Source of the DNA: JAFAMB01 sp963775805
Lineage (GTDB): Bacteria; Verrucomicrobiota; Verrucomicrobiia; Chthoniobacterales; JAFAMB01
Reading direction: 5' to 3'
Length of the DNA: 64,000 nt
Assembly (NCBI GenBank): GCA_963775805.1
Contig: CAVZKG010000001.1
Span: forward strand, 992,001 to 1,056,000
Under the pieces are notes generated by a model. That model saw only the letters and a list, made by a program, of their open reading frames with translations. It was not told the DNA's origin and did no database searches. Of this stretch, positions 8,905-18,413 are shown piece by piece; positions within the stretch are counted from its first letter, which is position 1, and each line of letters starts with the position of its first letter. The position numbers were made by a program, and so were the translations under genes.

Positions 8905-10809
8905 TCAGCTTAACGCGCACTGAACCGCTTGCTCCGGTTGCGACCGGACGCCACGAAGCCACTGTTCAAGCATAACCAAGCTGAACAAAAGCTTATGGTT
9001 ATCCTGACGACCCGATTGGTGATCTTCGAGGAGTTTCCCCGTCGCTTCCTGTTTGAGGATGTTAAACATCAGCGAATCCTTGTCCAGGAGCATTTCCGAC
9101 AATTGACCGCCGACCGACGCGTTGAACCAATCATCTACAACGTTCACCGCAAAACCGCGCTTCTTCCGTCTCAAGATTCGAGGGTCGAGAAAATCGTTGC
9201 AAACTTGTCGATGCAACCACTTGCCTTTGGATCCGCGGACCTTCAACGACGCATCGAGCCGTTGAGCATATTCGATAACGGTCCGATCGAGATAAGGTAC
9301 GCGAACCTCGAGACTATGAGCCATCGATAGTTTATCGGCATACATGAGGAGCTCGTCCGGAAGAGAGGATCGCACCTCCAATAACTGAAAACCGCCCAAA
9401 TCGTCAATTCCTTCCATCTGCGGAAGCAGCTCGTGCCAGGATTCCACAGGTTTATTGCTCAATTTCGCATCCACGAACTCCTCTTTGAAAAGGGCATCAA
9501 TCTGTTCGGAGGGCGCAAGCGAAAATACCCGTTGATAACGTTGGAGCCGGTCATCGGTGTCCAACGACTGGATGCCGCGCTTCAGTGTCTCGTTTCTAGG
9601 TAATTTTTGGATTGCGGAACCAACCAGACCTCGAACACCGGTCGGCACTCCTCGCCATAATTTCCCGTAGTGGACACCCAAATGCCGTTTGTAACCGCCG
9701 AAAGCCTCGTCTGGTCCCTGTCCTACCAACGCAACTTTCACGTCTTCTCGCGCCCGTTGGCAGACAAAATACATCGGTACGATCGACGATGAGGTGACCG
9801 GTTCTTCGAGACAGTCCACAATTTTCGGTAGAGACCGCTCAAATGCCTCTCGATCAAGTTTGACCGGAATGTGGCGCGCGCCCAAAAGCGCAGCCGTTTC
9901 GGCAGCATCCGTGAGCTCGTCATCCTCGAAGGTTTCTCCGTAACCCACTGTATAAGCGGGCCATCCGCTGCCGTGCTGATTCATCAGCGCCAGAAGCAGG
10001 CCTGAATCAAGGCCACCGCTCAAAAGGATTCCAACAGGCACGTCGCTCAACAGATGCCGGGCGACAGCTCCTTCGTACAGCTCAAGGAGCTCCTGCTTGG
10101 CCGAAGCCTCTTCCTTCGGAGTCGAAAATGGAACAGGCGCGTAATTGTACCAGCGTTGTTCCCGGCACTTGCCTTCCTCCACGATCAACATGCATCCGGG
10201 TGCCAGTTTGCGAATCCCCTGAAAGATCGTGAGCGGAGACGGTGTGTACCGGTACCGCAAGAATAAACTGAGGGCGACCGGGTCTACTTCCGGCTTTGAA
10301 GCGTCTCCTGCGAGGAGTGCCCTGATTTCGGATCCGAAAGTCAATGTACCGTTGGCAAGTCTGTAGTAGACCATCTTGATGCCCATCGCGTCCCGGGCAA
10401 CAACCAGTCGTCGCTTCTGGACATCCCAGATCGCCAATCCGAACATTCCGTTCAAATGATCGAAGACTTTGGTCCCCCACTCTTTGTACCCGTAGACGAT
10501 GACCTCCGTATCGCTCCGTGTCTGAAATCTGTGACCCAGACTTTCCAACTCGGCCCTGATTTCCTTGAAGTTATAAATCTCGCCGTTAAATACCACCCAG
10601 ACTTTCTGTTCAATATCGGACATCGGCTGATGGCCACCGGCCAGATCGATGATTGAGAGCCGGCGGAATCCAAACCCAAGCGGCCCCAAGATCAAATGTC
10701 CTTCATCGTCCGGGCCGCGGTGAAAGATCGATTCCGTCATGCGTTTGATCGTTTCCGGATAAACCGGTTCACCACGAATAAAATTAAACTGACCGCAGAT
10801 TCCACACAT
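8905..10809 (-). CDS. asnB: Asparagine synthase (glutamine-hydrolysing) type amidotransferase
   Basis: The product has 634 residues and a complete AsnB architecture. The N-terminal class II glutaminase begins MCGICGQF with Cys2 intact and contains FHRGPDDEG, RRLSIIDL and FNGEIYNF. The synthetase half has the PP-loop GILLSGGLDSGLL near residue 250, then GQGPDEAFGGYKRH and EVRVPYLDR. Many EPS and exosortase-associated loci encode such a protein, thought to amidate a uronic acid or another carboxylate of the glycan, rather than to make free asparagine; free-asparagine synthesis cannot be excluded. A strong Shine-Dalgarno (AAAGGAGG) lies nine bases before the ATG at 10809 and supports that start. 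Confidence 0.9.
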   Translation of the reverse strand: MCGICGQFNFIRGEPVYPETIKRMTESIFHRGPDDEGHLILGPLGFGFRRLSIIDLAGGHQPMSDIEQKVWVVFNGEIYNFKEIRAELESLGHRFQTRSDTEVIVYGYKEWGTKVFDHLNGMFGLAIWDVQKRRLVVARDAMGIKMVYYRLANGTLTFGSEIRALLAGDASKPEVDPVALSLFLRYRYTPSPLTIFQGIRKLAPGCMLIVEEGKCREQRWYNYAPVPFSTPKEEASAKQELLELYEGAVARHLLSDVPVGILLSGGLDSGLLLALMNQHGSGWPAYTVGYGETFEDDELTDAAETAALLGARHIPVKLDREAFERSLPKIVDCLEEPVTSSSIVPMYFVCQRAREDVKVALVGQGPDEAFGGYKRHLGVHYGKLWRGVPTGVRGLVGSAIQKLPRNETLKRGIQSLDTDDRLQRYQRVFSLAPSEQIDALFKEEFVDAKLSNKPVESWHELLPQMEGIDDLGGFQLLEVRSSLPDELLMYADKLSMAHSLEVRVPYLDRTVIEYAQRLDASLKVRGSKGKWLHRQVCNDFLDPRILRRKKRGFAVNVVDDWFNASVGGQLSEMLLDKDSLMFNILKQEATGKLLEDHQSGRQDNHKLLFSLVMLEQWLRGVRSQPEQAVQCALS

Positions 10810-10971
10810 TGTTAAGCCCTCCTTTCATTCGTCACCTCGTACACCAAAACCGATCGTACGCCGTCCCCGAATGTCAGACTACTGAATCGGAGCAAAACTT
10901 TAAATCTGTAGCCCAAATAAGAAAACGGAGACCGGGATTGCTAATCGCGAAGATCCAGTCCAACACCCCCA

Positions 10972-12213
10972 TCACGCAGCCACATGCCTGATACCCCCAC
11001 TTTTTGCCTCAGCAAGGTAAAAAGCGAGGCTTCGAAACATCTGCGATTGTGCCCAACGATGCATTGGGACGTTATCCCAACCGAAGTGGAGTCTGCGGGC
11101 ACGAAATGAACCGTCTGGTTTGAGCCAGTCGCTGAGGATGCCCTTCACAACGGTTTCCAGCTTCGTTTGCAACTCGGGAAATCGAGCGCGAAGCAACAAG
11201 CATAGATTGATACATTCCGCACAGTCATAAAGCTCCCGCTTATAGACAGTCAGGCGAGGTGCCCTGGCAAATGGACGCGGGAGTCCGTCGGCGTCGAAAA
11301 GATTGGCGAGGTAGTACTGAACTCCTTTTGAAAGCGCTTGAGAACAACCTTCGTGTCCTGTCAGTGCCTGGACCTTGGCAAGCCCTTTCATTACAAAACA
11401 GGTGTGAAAGTGGTCGACGAAGTCGCGCACACCATCCATTGCGTAGTACCAGGAGCCATCCGTATTTTGATTTTCGAGGACAAAATTCACATTGCGCTCG
11501 GCGATTCTCCAATACTCGTCTTCAGAGAAGAGTTTCGACGCACTCGTTAGCATAGCTGCGCGATACGCTGAGGCGTTAATTACGCCTCCTTTGTCGAACG
11601 GGTTGTACGAGCAGCTGCTCGCGGTTTCGGATGTCTTGAAATCCTTAATATCGGTCGCGGCGTGCCGGGCGATTGACGCGAGCACTTCTAGCCATTCGTC
11701 CTTCGGTTGGAGTCGATACACTTGCAAAAACGCTTCGTAGGCATACGGGGTCGTTGTGATGAGCGGTGTTTGTCGCTTCATCGTGCCGTTTCGAGTGACC
11801 CAGTCGAAAGGATATCCCCAGCAATACTCCTTAAAGTCCGGGCATCGCGTTTTCTGCAATTGCCTGAGAAAATGAATGGCTTTGTCGAGATATTCGCTCT
11901 CCCCCGTTGCCTCGAAGAAGAAAGCGAATCCCATCGCGTAATGGGCATCTGCAATTGGAAATCGGACCGGGCCATGAAAGAATCGCCTGGCAGAAGGCAG
12001 AAAAGCTTCGCAGAAGATCATCGGCGCGACCGCTGCGATCCCAAGCTTCGGATGCTGATAGTAAAGCGTTTTGGCCGAACCGCCAATTGGACCGGCAAAA
12101 AAGGTCTGATGGTCCAGAGATGTTTCGCCGAAGGCATCGAGCCAGTGCGCGAAATTTCCCAATGCCTCGGAAACATTTCCCGCTAGCGAATCTTCCGTTG
12201 CCGCCGCTGGCAT
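10972..12213 (-). CDS. VpsJ-like polysaccharide biosynthesis protein, probable alpha/alpha barrel
   Basis: The frame is open further upstream, but the best start is the ATG at 12213, which overlaps the stop of the upstream GT2 gene as TAATG. This gives 413 residues. The protein is rich in helical hairpins with aromatic and acidic residues (ADAHYAMGFAFFFEATGE, NQNTDGSWYYAMDG, DFVDHFHTCFVMKGL, YDCAECINLCLLLR). This is the look of (alpha/alpha)6-barrel enzymes such as glucuronyl epimerases and lyases. It resembles proteins called VpsJ in vibrio EPS loci, whose reaction is not well established. No signal peptide is seen with this start, so it probably acts in the cytoplasm. Function assignment is tentative; reality as a gene is secure. 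Confidence 0.7.
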   Translation of the reverse strand: MPAAATEDSLAGNVSEALGNFAHWLDAFGETSLDHQTFFAGPIGGSAKTLYYQHPKLGIAAVAPMIFCEAFLPSARRFFHGPVRFPIADAHYAMGFAFFFEATGESEYLDKAIHFLRQLQKTRCPDFKEYCWGYPFDWVTRNGTMKRQTPLITTTPYAYEAFLQVYRLQPKDEWLEVLASIARHAATDIKDFKTSETASSCSYNPFDKGGVINASAYRAAMLTSASKLFSEDEYWRIAERNVNFVLENQNTDGSWYYAMDGVRDFVDHFHTCFVMKGLAKVQALTGHEGCSQALSKGVQYYLANLFDADGLPRPFARAPRLTVYKRELYDCAECINLCLLLRARFPELQTKLETVVKGILSDWLKPDGSFRARRLHFGWDNVPMHRWAQSQMFRSLAFYLAEAKSGGIRHVAA

Positions 12214-13133
12214 TACCGTTTCTCCGGTTGTGCGGTTTCCAAGGAGAACTTGTCCGCTTTCTTGAGCCTGGACATTGAACGGAAGAGCGCTCCAAGCTTC
12301 TTCATTTGTTCGCGACGATGAAAATTCATCAACTCGTGGGACACGGGGCGCTTTACTCGGCGTAACGCCGCCCAACAATAGCCCGACAACAACGCCAACC
12401 CGCCAGCGATATACGGTTTTTTGGCCATGCGGTAACTTACGCGAAACAACTGCCAGAGCAGCGATCCGCCTAAGTAGTAATCCTTTTGACCGTAAGCAAA
12501 GAGTGCCGACAACCTGCTTTTTTCGGCAGTCCCCATCGTTCGATGATGATGGAATCGCATTTCGGGAAACGAACGGACTTTCCACCCAAGCATTCGGGCG
12601 GTCATAACAGCGATCCAATCGACGCCGCCTGCTTTGTTCGGAACATATCCTCCTATTTCCTGGAAACAGACGAACCGGAAAAGCTGACAGGGACCCGCAA
12701 CGTAATTCTCTCCCTCAAAACTGTCTCTTGTCGAATCGTATCCCTCTTCCGTAAAAGGCGTTCCGGCTACACCCAATTCCGGATCTGCCGAGAATTTTTC
12801 CATCAGAAAGGCCATATAATCCGGACCAAAACTGACGTCCGCATCCAGATTCCCGACAACATCAAACTGTAGTCCTCGCAGACTTCCAATCGCCTCGTTC
12901 ACGGCATGAGCTTTCCCTGCGAAACTGCGGTCTGCCCGATTCGGGCGGCTGATCAGTTCAATCCAGGGATAGAGCTTCAAGTAACTACGAACCCGTTCGC
13001 CGGTATCGTCCGTCGATCCGTCATCCACAATTACCCATCGGTCAGGCAACCGCGTTTGCGCGACGACAGAGCGAATCGTGTCGTCAATAAACTTACCTTC
13101 GTTCCTTGCGGAAGTAACTAGCACGTAATGCAT
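12213..13133 (-). CDS. Glycosyltransferase family 2
   Basis: The product has about 306 residues from the ATG at 13133 (MHYVLVTSARNEGKF); GTG at 13169 and another ATG at 13157 are possible but extend past the usual family N-terminus, and GAAGG lies upstream of 13133. GT-A motifs are clear: VTSARNEGKFIDDTI, WVIVDDGSTDDTGE, a D-x-D (NLDADVSFGPDYM) near residue 100, and a later segment with AVMTARMLGWKVRSFPEMRFHHHR. The C-terminus has a hydrophobic stretch (IAGGLALLSGYCWAAL) that probably lies against the membrane. It would transfer an activated sugar to a lipid-linked intermediate. Its stop overlaps the start of the VpsJ-like gene by one base, indicating translational coupling. Confidence 0.85.
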   Translation of the reverse strand: MHYVLVTSARNEGKFIDDTIRSVVAQTRLPDRWVIVDDGSTDDTGERVRSYLKLYPWIELISRPNRADRSFAGKAHAVNEAIGSLRGLQFDVVGNLDADVSFGPDYMAFLMEKFSADPELGVAGTPFTEEGYDSTRDSFEGENYVAGPCQLFRFVCFQEIGGYVPNKAGGVDWIAVMTARMLGWKVRSFPEMRFHHHRTMGTAEKSRLSALFAYGQKDYYLGGSLLWQLFRVSYRMAKKPYIAGGLALLSGYCWAALRRVKRPVSHELMNFHRREQMKKLGALFRSMSRLKKADKFSLETAQPEKR

Positions 13134-13266
13134 TCCAAACACACCTTCAACATTCATTGTTTGCCACACGGCCTCAGGCCCAACTCCCCGAAGAATGGCC
13201 TTGTATTAATTCGGTTCGCTAATAGAAGACGTCTGTATCCAGAATCCTTATTAAGTTCTGTCGTTC

Positions 13267-14595
13267 TCACTCAACAGGCATACAACCGGTGTGCGACTGA
13301 TCGGACCGCGCACTCGCCGAACCACTTAAAAGACCAGACACCAAATTCACGAATCGCCGACGCTCTTGACTCCATTGGTGCCTTACATAGACCCTCTGGC
13401 CTCGTTCAACTATATTCGCCACTTCTGCAGGGTGATTAAACGTATAGGCGAGCTTGGCAGCGAGATCATCCGCATCTCCCAATTCGAAAAACAGAAGCTC
13501 CTCTGGGCCGAAATAGTCCATTATTCCAGGCGTACGTGGTGCGATAATCGGTCTTCCTTGAGACAAGTACTCGAAGATTCGTGTCGGAAAATTAACCTCC
13601 GTGAACGTGCTGCGTCGATTGGGGATGACGCCCACATCTGATTGACGAATAGCTTCCGCTATCTGATCTAGATTTCTTGCTCCCAGGTACGACACTGCGT
13701 CGCGCAATGGAGACTTTTGCACGGATTCCATCACTTGCTCCAGGTACGGCGTGCTCCGTCCGTAAACACGTAACTCTGCCTGAGGTATAGTGCTTTTGAT
13801 CTTCTCGAGAGCCTTAACTGCCAGGTCGAGGCCATGCCGTTCAACCAGCGATCCGTGATACATGATGATGAACGGATTCGCGCTATTACGCTTAGCCGAG
13901 TTTTCGCTCGCTGCGCTTCGATACCGGAAAATCTCTTCGTCGGGCGAATTCAAGATCACAGTCATTTTTTCAGCAGGACAACTACGGGCCGCAAATATTT
14001 TTGCGAACGCTTCGTTTGCCGTGATCCCGAGATCCGCAAATTTGAGGCTCCATTTTTCCAGGGTTCTGAGGAGTCGTACCGGGCGGCTCTCTCCGTTAAA
14101 CCCGAAGATAGTCATCATCAATTCGGGCATTGGATCGTGAAGGTCAAGAACGACCTTTGCACCTAAGATCTTCGGGACCAATGCACTGAACACAAGGACA
14201 TCGGGCATGTTGTGGACATGAACCAGGTCATATCGTCGTTTGAAGGCGCGAAAGGCGACAACAAGTCCGGCAATCAAAATGAACGAGCCATATTGCACCA
14301 AGTACGAAAGCTTTCCAGCCCGACGTTGCTTCAGAGGGACCCGTGTGATATCGACCCCATTGAACGATTCTCGAGAGGGTTCCTCGTCTGACTGTTTCAA
14401 GCAGATCACTTCGACAATCGCACCCTCTTTCGCAAGCGCTTCCGCTGCTCTCCGGGGCCGCGGATCGAATGGATAAACCGAAAAGACCACCGCAACCGCC
14501 CGTCTGCCCGCCAAGCGAAGAGGCGACGCAGACGAATTCACAGGGGTTTCGTGTGCCGATTTATCCAAAGTCTCCAATTTTACGTTACGTTCCAT
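13267..14595 (-). CDS. Glycosyltransferase family 4 (GT-B)
   Basis: The product has 442 residues with a basic, serine-rich N-terminal extension of about 30 residues before the first strand (AVAVVFSVYPFDPRPRR). The acceptor half includes YDLVHVHNMPDVLVFSAL and VVLDLHDPMPELM. The donor half includes FIIMYHGSLVERHGLDLAVKAL, the helix AIRQSDVGVIPNRRS, and the GT4 phosphate- and sugar-binding segment FEYLSQGRPIIAPRTPGI with the E-x7-E-like region. This places it with WbuB/WbnH-like enzymes that extend polyprenyl-linked oligosaccharides. It lies between the co-polymerase gene and the GT2 gene in the same direction. Donor and acceptor are unknown. Confidence 0.87.
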   Translation of the reverse strand: MERNVKLETLDKSAHETPVNSSASPLRLAGRRAVAVVFSVYPFDPRPRRAAEALAKEGAIVEVICLKQSDEEPSRESFNGVDITRVPLKQRRAGKLSYLVQYGSFILIAGLVVAFRAFKRRYDLVHVHNMPDVLVFSALVPKILGAKVVLDLHDPMPELMMTIFGFNGESRPVRLLRTLEKWSLKFADLGITANEAFAKIFAARSCPAEKMTVILNSPDEEIFRYRSAASENSAKRNSANPFIIMYHGSLVERHGLDLAVKALEKIKSTIPQAELRVYGRSTPYLEQVMESVQKSPLRDAVSYLGARNLDQIAEAIRQSDVGVIPNRRSTFTEVNFPTRIFEYLSQGRPIIAPRTPGIMDYFGPEELLFFELGDADDLAAKLAYTFNHPAEVANIVERGQRVYVRHQWSQERRRFVNLVSGLLSGSASARSDQSHTGCMPVE

Positions 14596-14669
14596 TTTTT
14601 GAGGTTGTCGAAGCCTATAACGGCTTCTTGGTTTCGCTGGAAGCGTCTCTGCAAGAACACAAAATCAAA

Positions 14670-16784
14670 TTAAATATCGCGTTCGAGCCATTTCGGGCCG
14701 TAAGAACGACTCTTGTTAAAGACAACCGACACTTTCGTTTTCGCCGAAAGCTCCGCATAAGCACGCTTCACCGCGGCTCGATTACTCTTCTCGGCTTCGA
14801 TAACGAGCAGAACTGTGTCCATGAAACCGGCAAGGGGAAGTGTAGAACTGACATCTCCCAAGGGTGGCATATCGAAGACCACGTAATCAAGATTGCTACT
14901 CTTAAAGTCTGTCAGCATGCTGTAGAACCTTTTTGGGCCCGTAACCTTGTCGACTAGCAAAACTTTTCCTTCAGCCGTTTCAGAGATGGCGTTCGCAAGG
15001 CCCGCCGCGAGGCTTGAGGCTCCTGCATCCGCCGCCAGACTGGTCACAGCTACAAGTTTTGGCTTGTGAGCCATTTGATTGAGTTCAAAAAAGAGCCCCA
15101 GCCGATCCCGAATCGCCTCGCAGAATGGCTTGAGCATTTCGCCTTCATCGTCCGGCCCCAATTCGAGCGACCGATCCAATTCTGCAACATCCGTTTCATC
15201 ACCCGCATCATGCAAATGTAGCCGGCGATTGGGCGGACCCAAATAGGGAATCGACATCAAAACCGGGATTCGCAGCTGATTCTCAATTTCGTGCGACCGT
15301 TTCACACTGCGGTCTAAGACCAATTCTATTAGCAACGCGATCGCAAGTCCGGCAGCGACACCCCCACCTGCTAGTGCAATCACGAATTTCTTCACGTCTC
15401 TCTTAGCCTTCATGGCTGGAGTCGGTGTTTGGACGACGCTGATATTCGGCATCCTGGAAGGATCCAGGGTCTCATCGATTTGAGCCTTTGCCAGACTCGC
15501 CTGGGAATGTTCGTAGCTCGTTTCTTGCAATTCCTTCTCTCGCTCAAGTTGCTCAATTCGCGGGCCCAGTTCCTCCATCAGATGCGCCTTCGCCTGGAGT
15601 TCGCTCACCCGGGTACGGAGCGTGTCCAGCCTGGACTCAAGACCTACGAGGCGAGCCCTTTCGGACATAATATCAGGTCTCGCGGGACCGGACGCAGAGG
15701 ACGTTAGGACAGGAACCATCCCAATCAGGGTTGGGTAAGCCTTCTCCAGATCCGCACGCTGTTTTTGAATTCCGGCGATCTGCGCCGCCTTAATCTTTAC
15801 AAGGCGGTTCTCCGCCGTGTATCGCGAAAGAAGATCCGCTTCTGATTGCTGAAGCTGGGCCAGTTGGGTAGCCAGCGATTGATATTTCTGTACGGCTTCC
15901 GGGCTAGCTGGTTGTGAAGGCTTACCCGTTTGGCTTTTATCGTTCAGCGCGAGCGATTCTTCGATAGACGAGACGCGCGCCTTTTGCGCCGCATACTCAG
16001 CCTGGCCTGCATCCAATTCTTCCTGCGCTTTGCCCAATTCGGTGGCGAGAGCTGCTTGGCTTTCCTTCAGCGAAATGACCCCAGCCTTCGCTTTGAGCTG
16101 TTTCAATTCGTCTTCAGTCTGATCTAACTGCGCCCGGAGTTTCTCCGTTTCCTTTGCGACGAATTCGAATGCACCGATTGAGCGGTGCACGTCCATATGT
16201 TTGGCAAAATACCTCGTTACCAGTTCCTGTAGCACAGGCGTCGGGATCTTGGGATTGGCACTCCTGAACGAAACTTCAATGATGTTAGTGCCCTTCAGAG
16301 GGGAGACGTCCAAACCTTGGAGTACAGCTTGGGTCGCTTTCTCAAGCGAAGCCTTCGGACCAGTAACCCCCAGGATCTTTTCGACTCCGACCGTCTCGGC
16401 AACTTCTCTCGCAAGATCCTGGCTCGTAAGTATCTCGGCTTCTGAACTAATCAGCGTGTCGGTCAATGGATTCGGCGTTTTAATCTGCGGATCCATCCCA
16501 TCCACTTCACTCTTGTCTAAAACATACCGTACGAACAACTTCGCGTTGGACTCGTAAATCGGTGGAAAATAGAGATAAACAAACCCTGCTGCGAGAAAAC
16601 CACCCAGGGCAAAGCCGATGATCTTCCATTTATGCCGGAAGAGCATAAAGAGGATGTCGAACAGATTTAATCCGGATTGATTCGGCTGCTGTTCATATTC
16701 AGAGCTAGATTCTCGATCCTCTGCAATCTGTAATGCGTTCTCGTTCATTCCTGACACCGTCGTCAAATGTTCGTTATTACTCAT
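14670..16784 (-). CDS. Wzz/GumC-type polysaccharide co-polymerase with degenerate BY-kinase domain
   Basis: The product has 704 residues. A Wzz-type domain starts with a transmembrane helix (about 52-75, WKIIGFALGGFLAAGFVYLYF) and a periplasmic region containing long coiled coils (about 190-430). A second helix (about 465-490, FVIALAGGGVAAGLAIALLIEL) follows the P-rich VVQTPTPAMKAKRD segment. The cytoplasmic C-terminus aligns with bacterial tyrosine kinases, but the Walker A position reads SLAADAGASSLA with no G-K-S/T, the A' strand reads VLLVDKVTG, and the tyrosine-rich tail is missing. The Walker B-like VVFDMPP is kept. It probably controls chain length without kinase activity. Its stop abuts the aminotransferase start region on the upstream side. 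Confidence 0.87.
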   Translation of the reverse strand: MSNNEHLTTVSGMNENALQIAEDRESSSEYEQQPNQSGLNLFDILFMLFRHKWKIIGFALGGFLAAGFVYLYFPPIYESNAKLFVRYVLDKSEVDGMDPQIKTPNPLTDTLISSEAEILTSQDLAREVAETVGVEKILGVTGPKASLEKATQAVLQGLDVSPLKGTNIIEVSFRSANPKIPTPVLQELVTRYFAKHMDVHRSIGAFEFVAKETEKLRAQLDQTEDELKQLKAKAGVISLKESQAALATELGKAQEELDAGQAEYAAQKARVSSIEESLALNDKSQTGKPSQPASPEAVQKYQSLATQLAQLQQSEADLLSRYTAENRLVKIKAAQIAGIQKQRADLEKAYPTLIGMVPVLTSSASGPARPDIMSERARLVGLESRLDTLRTRVSELQAKAHLMEELGPRIEQLEREKELQETSYEHSQASLAKAQIDETLDPSRMPNISVVQTPTPAMKAKRDVKKFVIALAGGGVAAGLAIALLIELVLDRSVKRSHEIENQLRIPVLMSIPYLGPPNRRLHLHDAGDETDVAELDRSLELGPDDEGEMLKPFCEAIRDRLGLFFELNQMAHKPKLVAVTSLAADAGASSLAAGLANAISETAEGKVLLVDKVTGPKRFYSMLTDFKSSNLDYVVFDMPPLGDVSSTLPLAGFMDTVLLVIEAEKSNRAAVKRAYAELSAKTKVSVVFNKSRSYGPKWLERDI

Positions 16785-17909
16785 TCAAATCCCCTTGCCG
16801 TTCGAAACGGCCGTTTTAACGCCATTGGTTACAATTTCTAACTGAGTCTCGGTCAATTCCGGAAACATAGGTAATGAGACAAATTCATCGGCGCATCGCT
16901 CAGCGACCGGGAACGCTCCTCGCTTGTATCCGAGGCTTTGATAAGCTTCTTGCAGATGGACAGGAACAGGGTAGTGAATCCCGGTTGCAACGCCTTGGTC
17001 GGCAAGCAATTTTATTAGTTCGTTTCGATGCTTCGCACGAATTGCGTAGACATGAAAGACATGGCGGACATCCGGTGCATGTGCCGGGGTGACTATCCCT
17101 TCGATGCCAGAGAGAGCGGTGTCATAGTATGCAGCATGGGCCCGGCGACGCTCATTCCCAGCTTCCAGATGCCGCAATTTAATGCGCAGAACAGCTCCTT
17201 GAATTCCATCCATGCGGCAGTTCCATCCGACCACTGAATGGAAATACTTTCGCACCTGTCCATGGTCCCGAAGTATTTTGATTTTCTCCTGTAAGTCGGT
17301 TGTTCCGGTTACAATAGCTCCAGCTTCTCCGAAAGCTCCAAGATTTTTACCTGGATAAAAACTAAAACATGCTGTGTCTCCAAGCATGCCAACTTTTCGT
17401 CCCTTATATTCCGCGCCGTGCGCCTGACATGCGTCCTCAATGACGTAAAGGCCATGTTCGCGTGCAAATTCCAAGATCGGATCCATATCCGCAGGCTGGC
17501 CGAAAAGATGCACCGGGATGATCGCTTTGGTGTGAGCCGTAAGAGCACCCTGCAGCGCGGCCGGATTCATGGTGTAAGTGCGTTCGTCCACGTCGACGAA
17601 AACTGGACGCGCCCCACAATAGGTAATGGCTTCCGCCGTCGCCATGAACGTACTCGGAACCGTGATCACTTCGTCTCCGGGGCCAACACCGCAGGCCAAT
17701 AGGCTAAGCCAAAGTGCCTCCGTGCCGTTGCCGACTCCAAGTGCGTACGGAGCATCGCAATATGCGGCGAAATCCTCTTCAAATTCAGCTACGAACGGGC
17801 CACCGGCAAACGAGGAGCTCTCGATGACCTCCTGAATGGCAACGTTAATTTCGCTCATCATCGGTAGGTGATGAGCCTTAAGGTCTAAAAACGGTACTTT
17901 AATTTGCAT
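16785..17909 (-). CDS. DegT/DnrJ/EryC1/StrS aminotransferase (WbpE-like)
   Basis: The product has 374 residues and is a PLP-dependent sugar aminotransferase. Family marks are ALGVGNGTEALWLSL near residue 60, DEVITVPSTFMATAEAI, VIEDACQAHGA with the PLP-contacting aspartate, and FYPGKNLGAFGEAG near residue 190 with the Schiff-base lysine. WNCRMDGIQGAVL and the C-terminal LPMFPELTETQ are also typical. It would transfer an amino group from glutamate to a 3- or 4-keto nucleotide sugar. Its ATG overlaps the end of the acetyltransferase gene by 11 bases, and a Gfo/Idh/MocA gene precedes that. The three resemble the WbpB-WbpE-WbpD steps that build a 3-acetamido uronic acid. Confidence 0.9.
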   Translation of the reverse strand: MQIKVPFLDLKAHHLPMMSEINVAIQEVIESSSFAGGPFVAEFEEDFAAYCDAPYALGVGNGTEALWLSLLACGVGPGDEVITVPSTFMATAEAITYCGARPVFVDVDERTYTMNPAALQGALTAHTKAIIPVHLFGQPADMDPILEFAREHGLYVIEDACQAHGAEYKGRKVGMLGDTACFSFYPGKNLGAFGEAGAIVTGTTDLQEKIKILRDHGQVRKYFHSVVGWNCRMDGIQGAVLRIKLRHLEAGNERRRAHAAYYDTALSGIEGIVTPAHAPDVRHVFHVYAIRAKHRNELIKLLADQGVATGIHYPVPVHLQEAYQSLGYKRGAFPVAERCADEFVSLPMFPELTETQLEIVTNGVKTAVSNGKGI

Positions 17910-18402
17910 TATCCTTTGCGATTCTCTTCAATATTCTTGCCGGATTGCCTGCGACGGTTGCATCTGCAGGAACATCTTTGGTTACGACGCTTCCGGCGCC
18001 TACCATGGCGTTTTCGCCAATTGTAATTCCCCCGAGTACGGTTGCACCGGAGCCAATAGCAGCTCCCTGCTTAACCAGGGTCCTCTGACACTCCCAATCG
18101 GATTCCGTTTTGAGTTGTCCAACGCCCGTGATCGCACGAGGAAGGCGATCGTTTATAAACGTTACTCCGTGTCCAACAAATACACCCGATTCGATCGTGA
18201 CTCCCTCGCAGATGAAAGTGTGACTGCTAATCTTGCAGCGGTCGCCAATTTTGGCGCCCTTTTGGATCTCAACGAATGTGCCAATCCTCGTTTCATCGCC
18301 AATTTCACACCCGTACAGATTGACAAATCCGTGGATTTTGACATTGCGACCAATTTTAACATCGGGCGCAATTCGCGAGTAATCAGGAAGGTCCCTATCC
18401 AT
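17899..18402 (-). CDS. Left-handed beta-helix N-acetyltransferase (WbpD-like)
   Basis: The product has 167 residues. Nearly the whole chain consists of hexapeptide repeats ([LIV]-G-x-x-x-x), for example IGRNVKIHGFVNLYGCEIGDETRIG, forming a left-handed beta-helix trimer that binds acetyl-CoA. The segment GVFVGHGVTFINDRLPRA is typical of WbpD/WlbB-type enzymes that N-acetylate a 3-amino sugar nucleotide, with the asparagine in FIND contributing to the site. It is encoded between the WbpB-like dehydrogenase (11-base gap) and the aminotransferase (11-base overlap), so its likely substrate is the amino sugar made by those two. Assignment to this step is by context and motif. Confidence 0.88.
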   Translation of the reverse strand: MDRDLPDYSRIAPDVKIGRNVKIHGFVNLYGCEIGDETRIGTFVEIQKGAKIGDRCKISSHTFICEGVTIESGVFVGHGVTFINDRLPRAITGVGQLKTESDWECQRTLVKQGAAIGSGATVLGGITIGENAMVGAGSVVTKDVPADATVAGNPARILKRIAKDNAN

Positions 18403-18413
18403 AAATTCCGATC

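Noticed and set aside
12214..12618. N-terminal extension of the VpsJ-like protein
   Set aside because: The extension overlaps the GT2 gene in another frame; the ATG at 12213 coupled to the GT2 stop is a better start.
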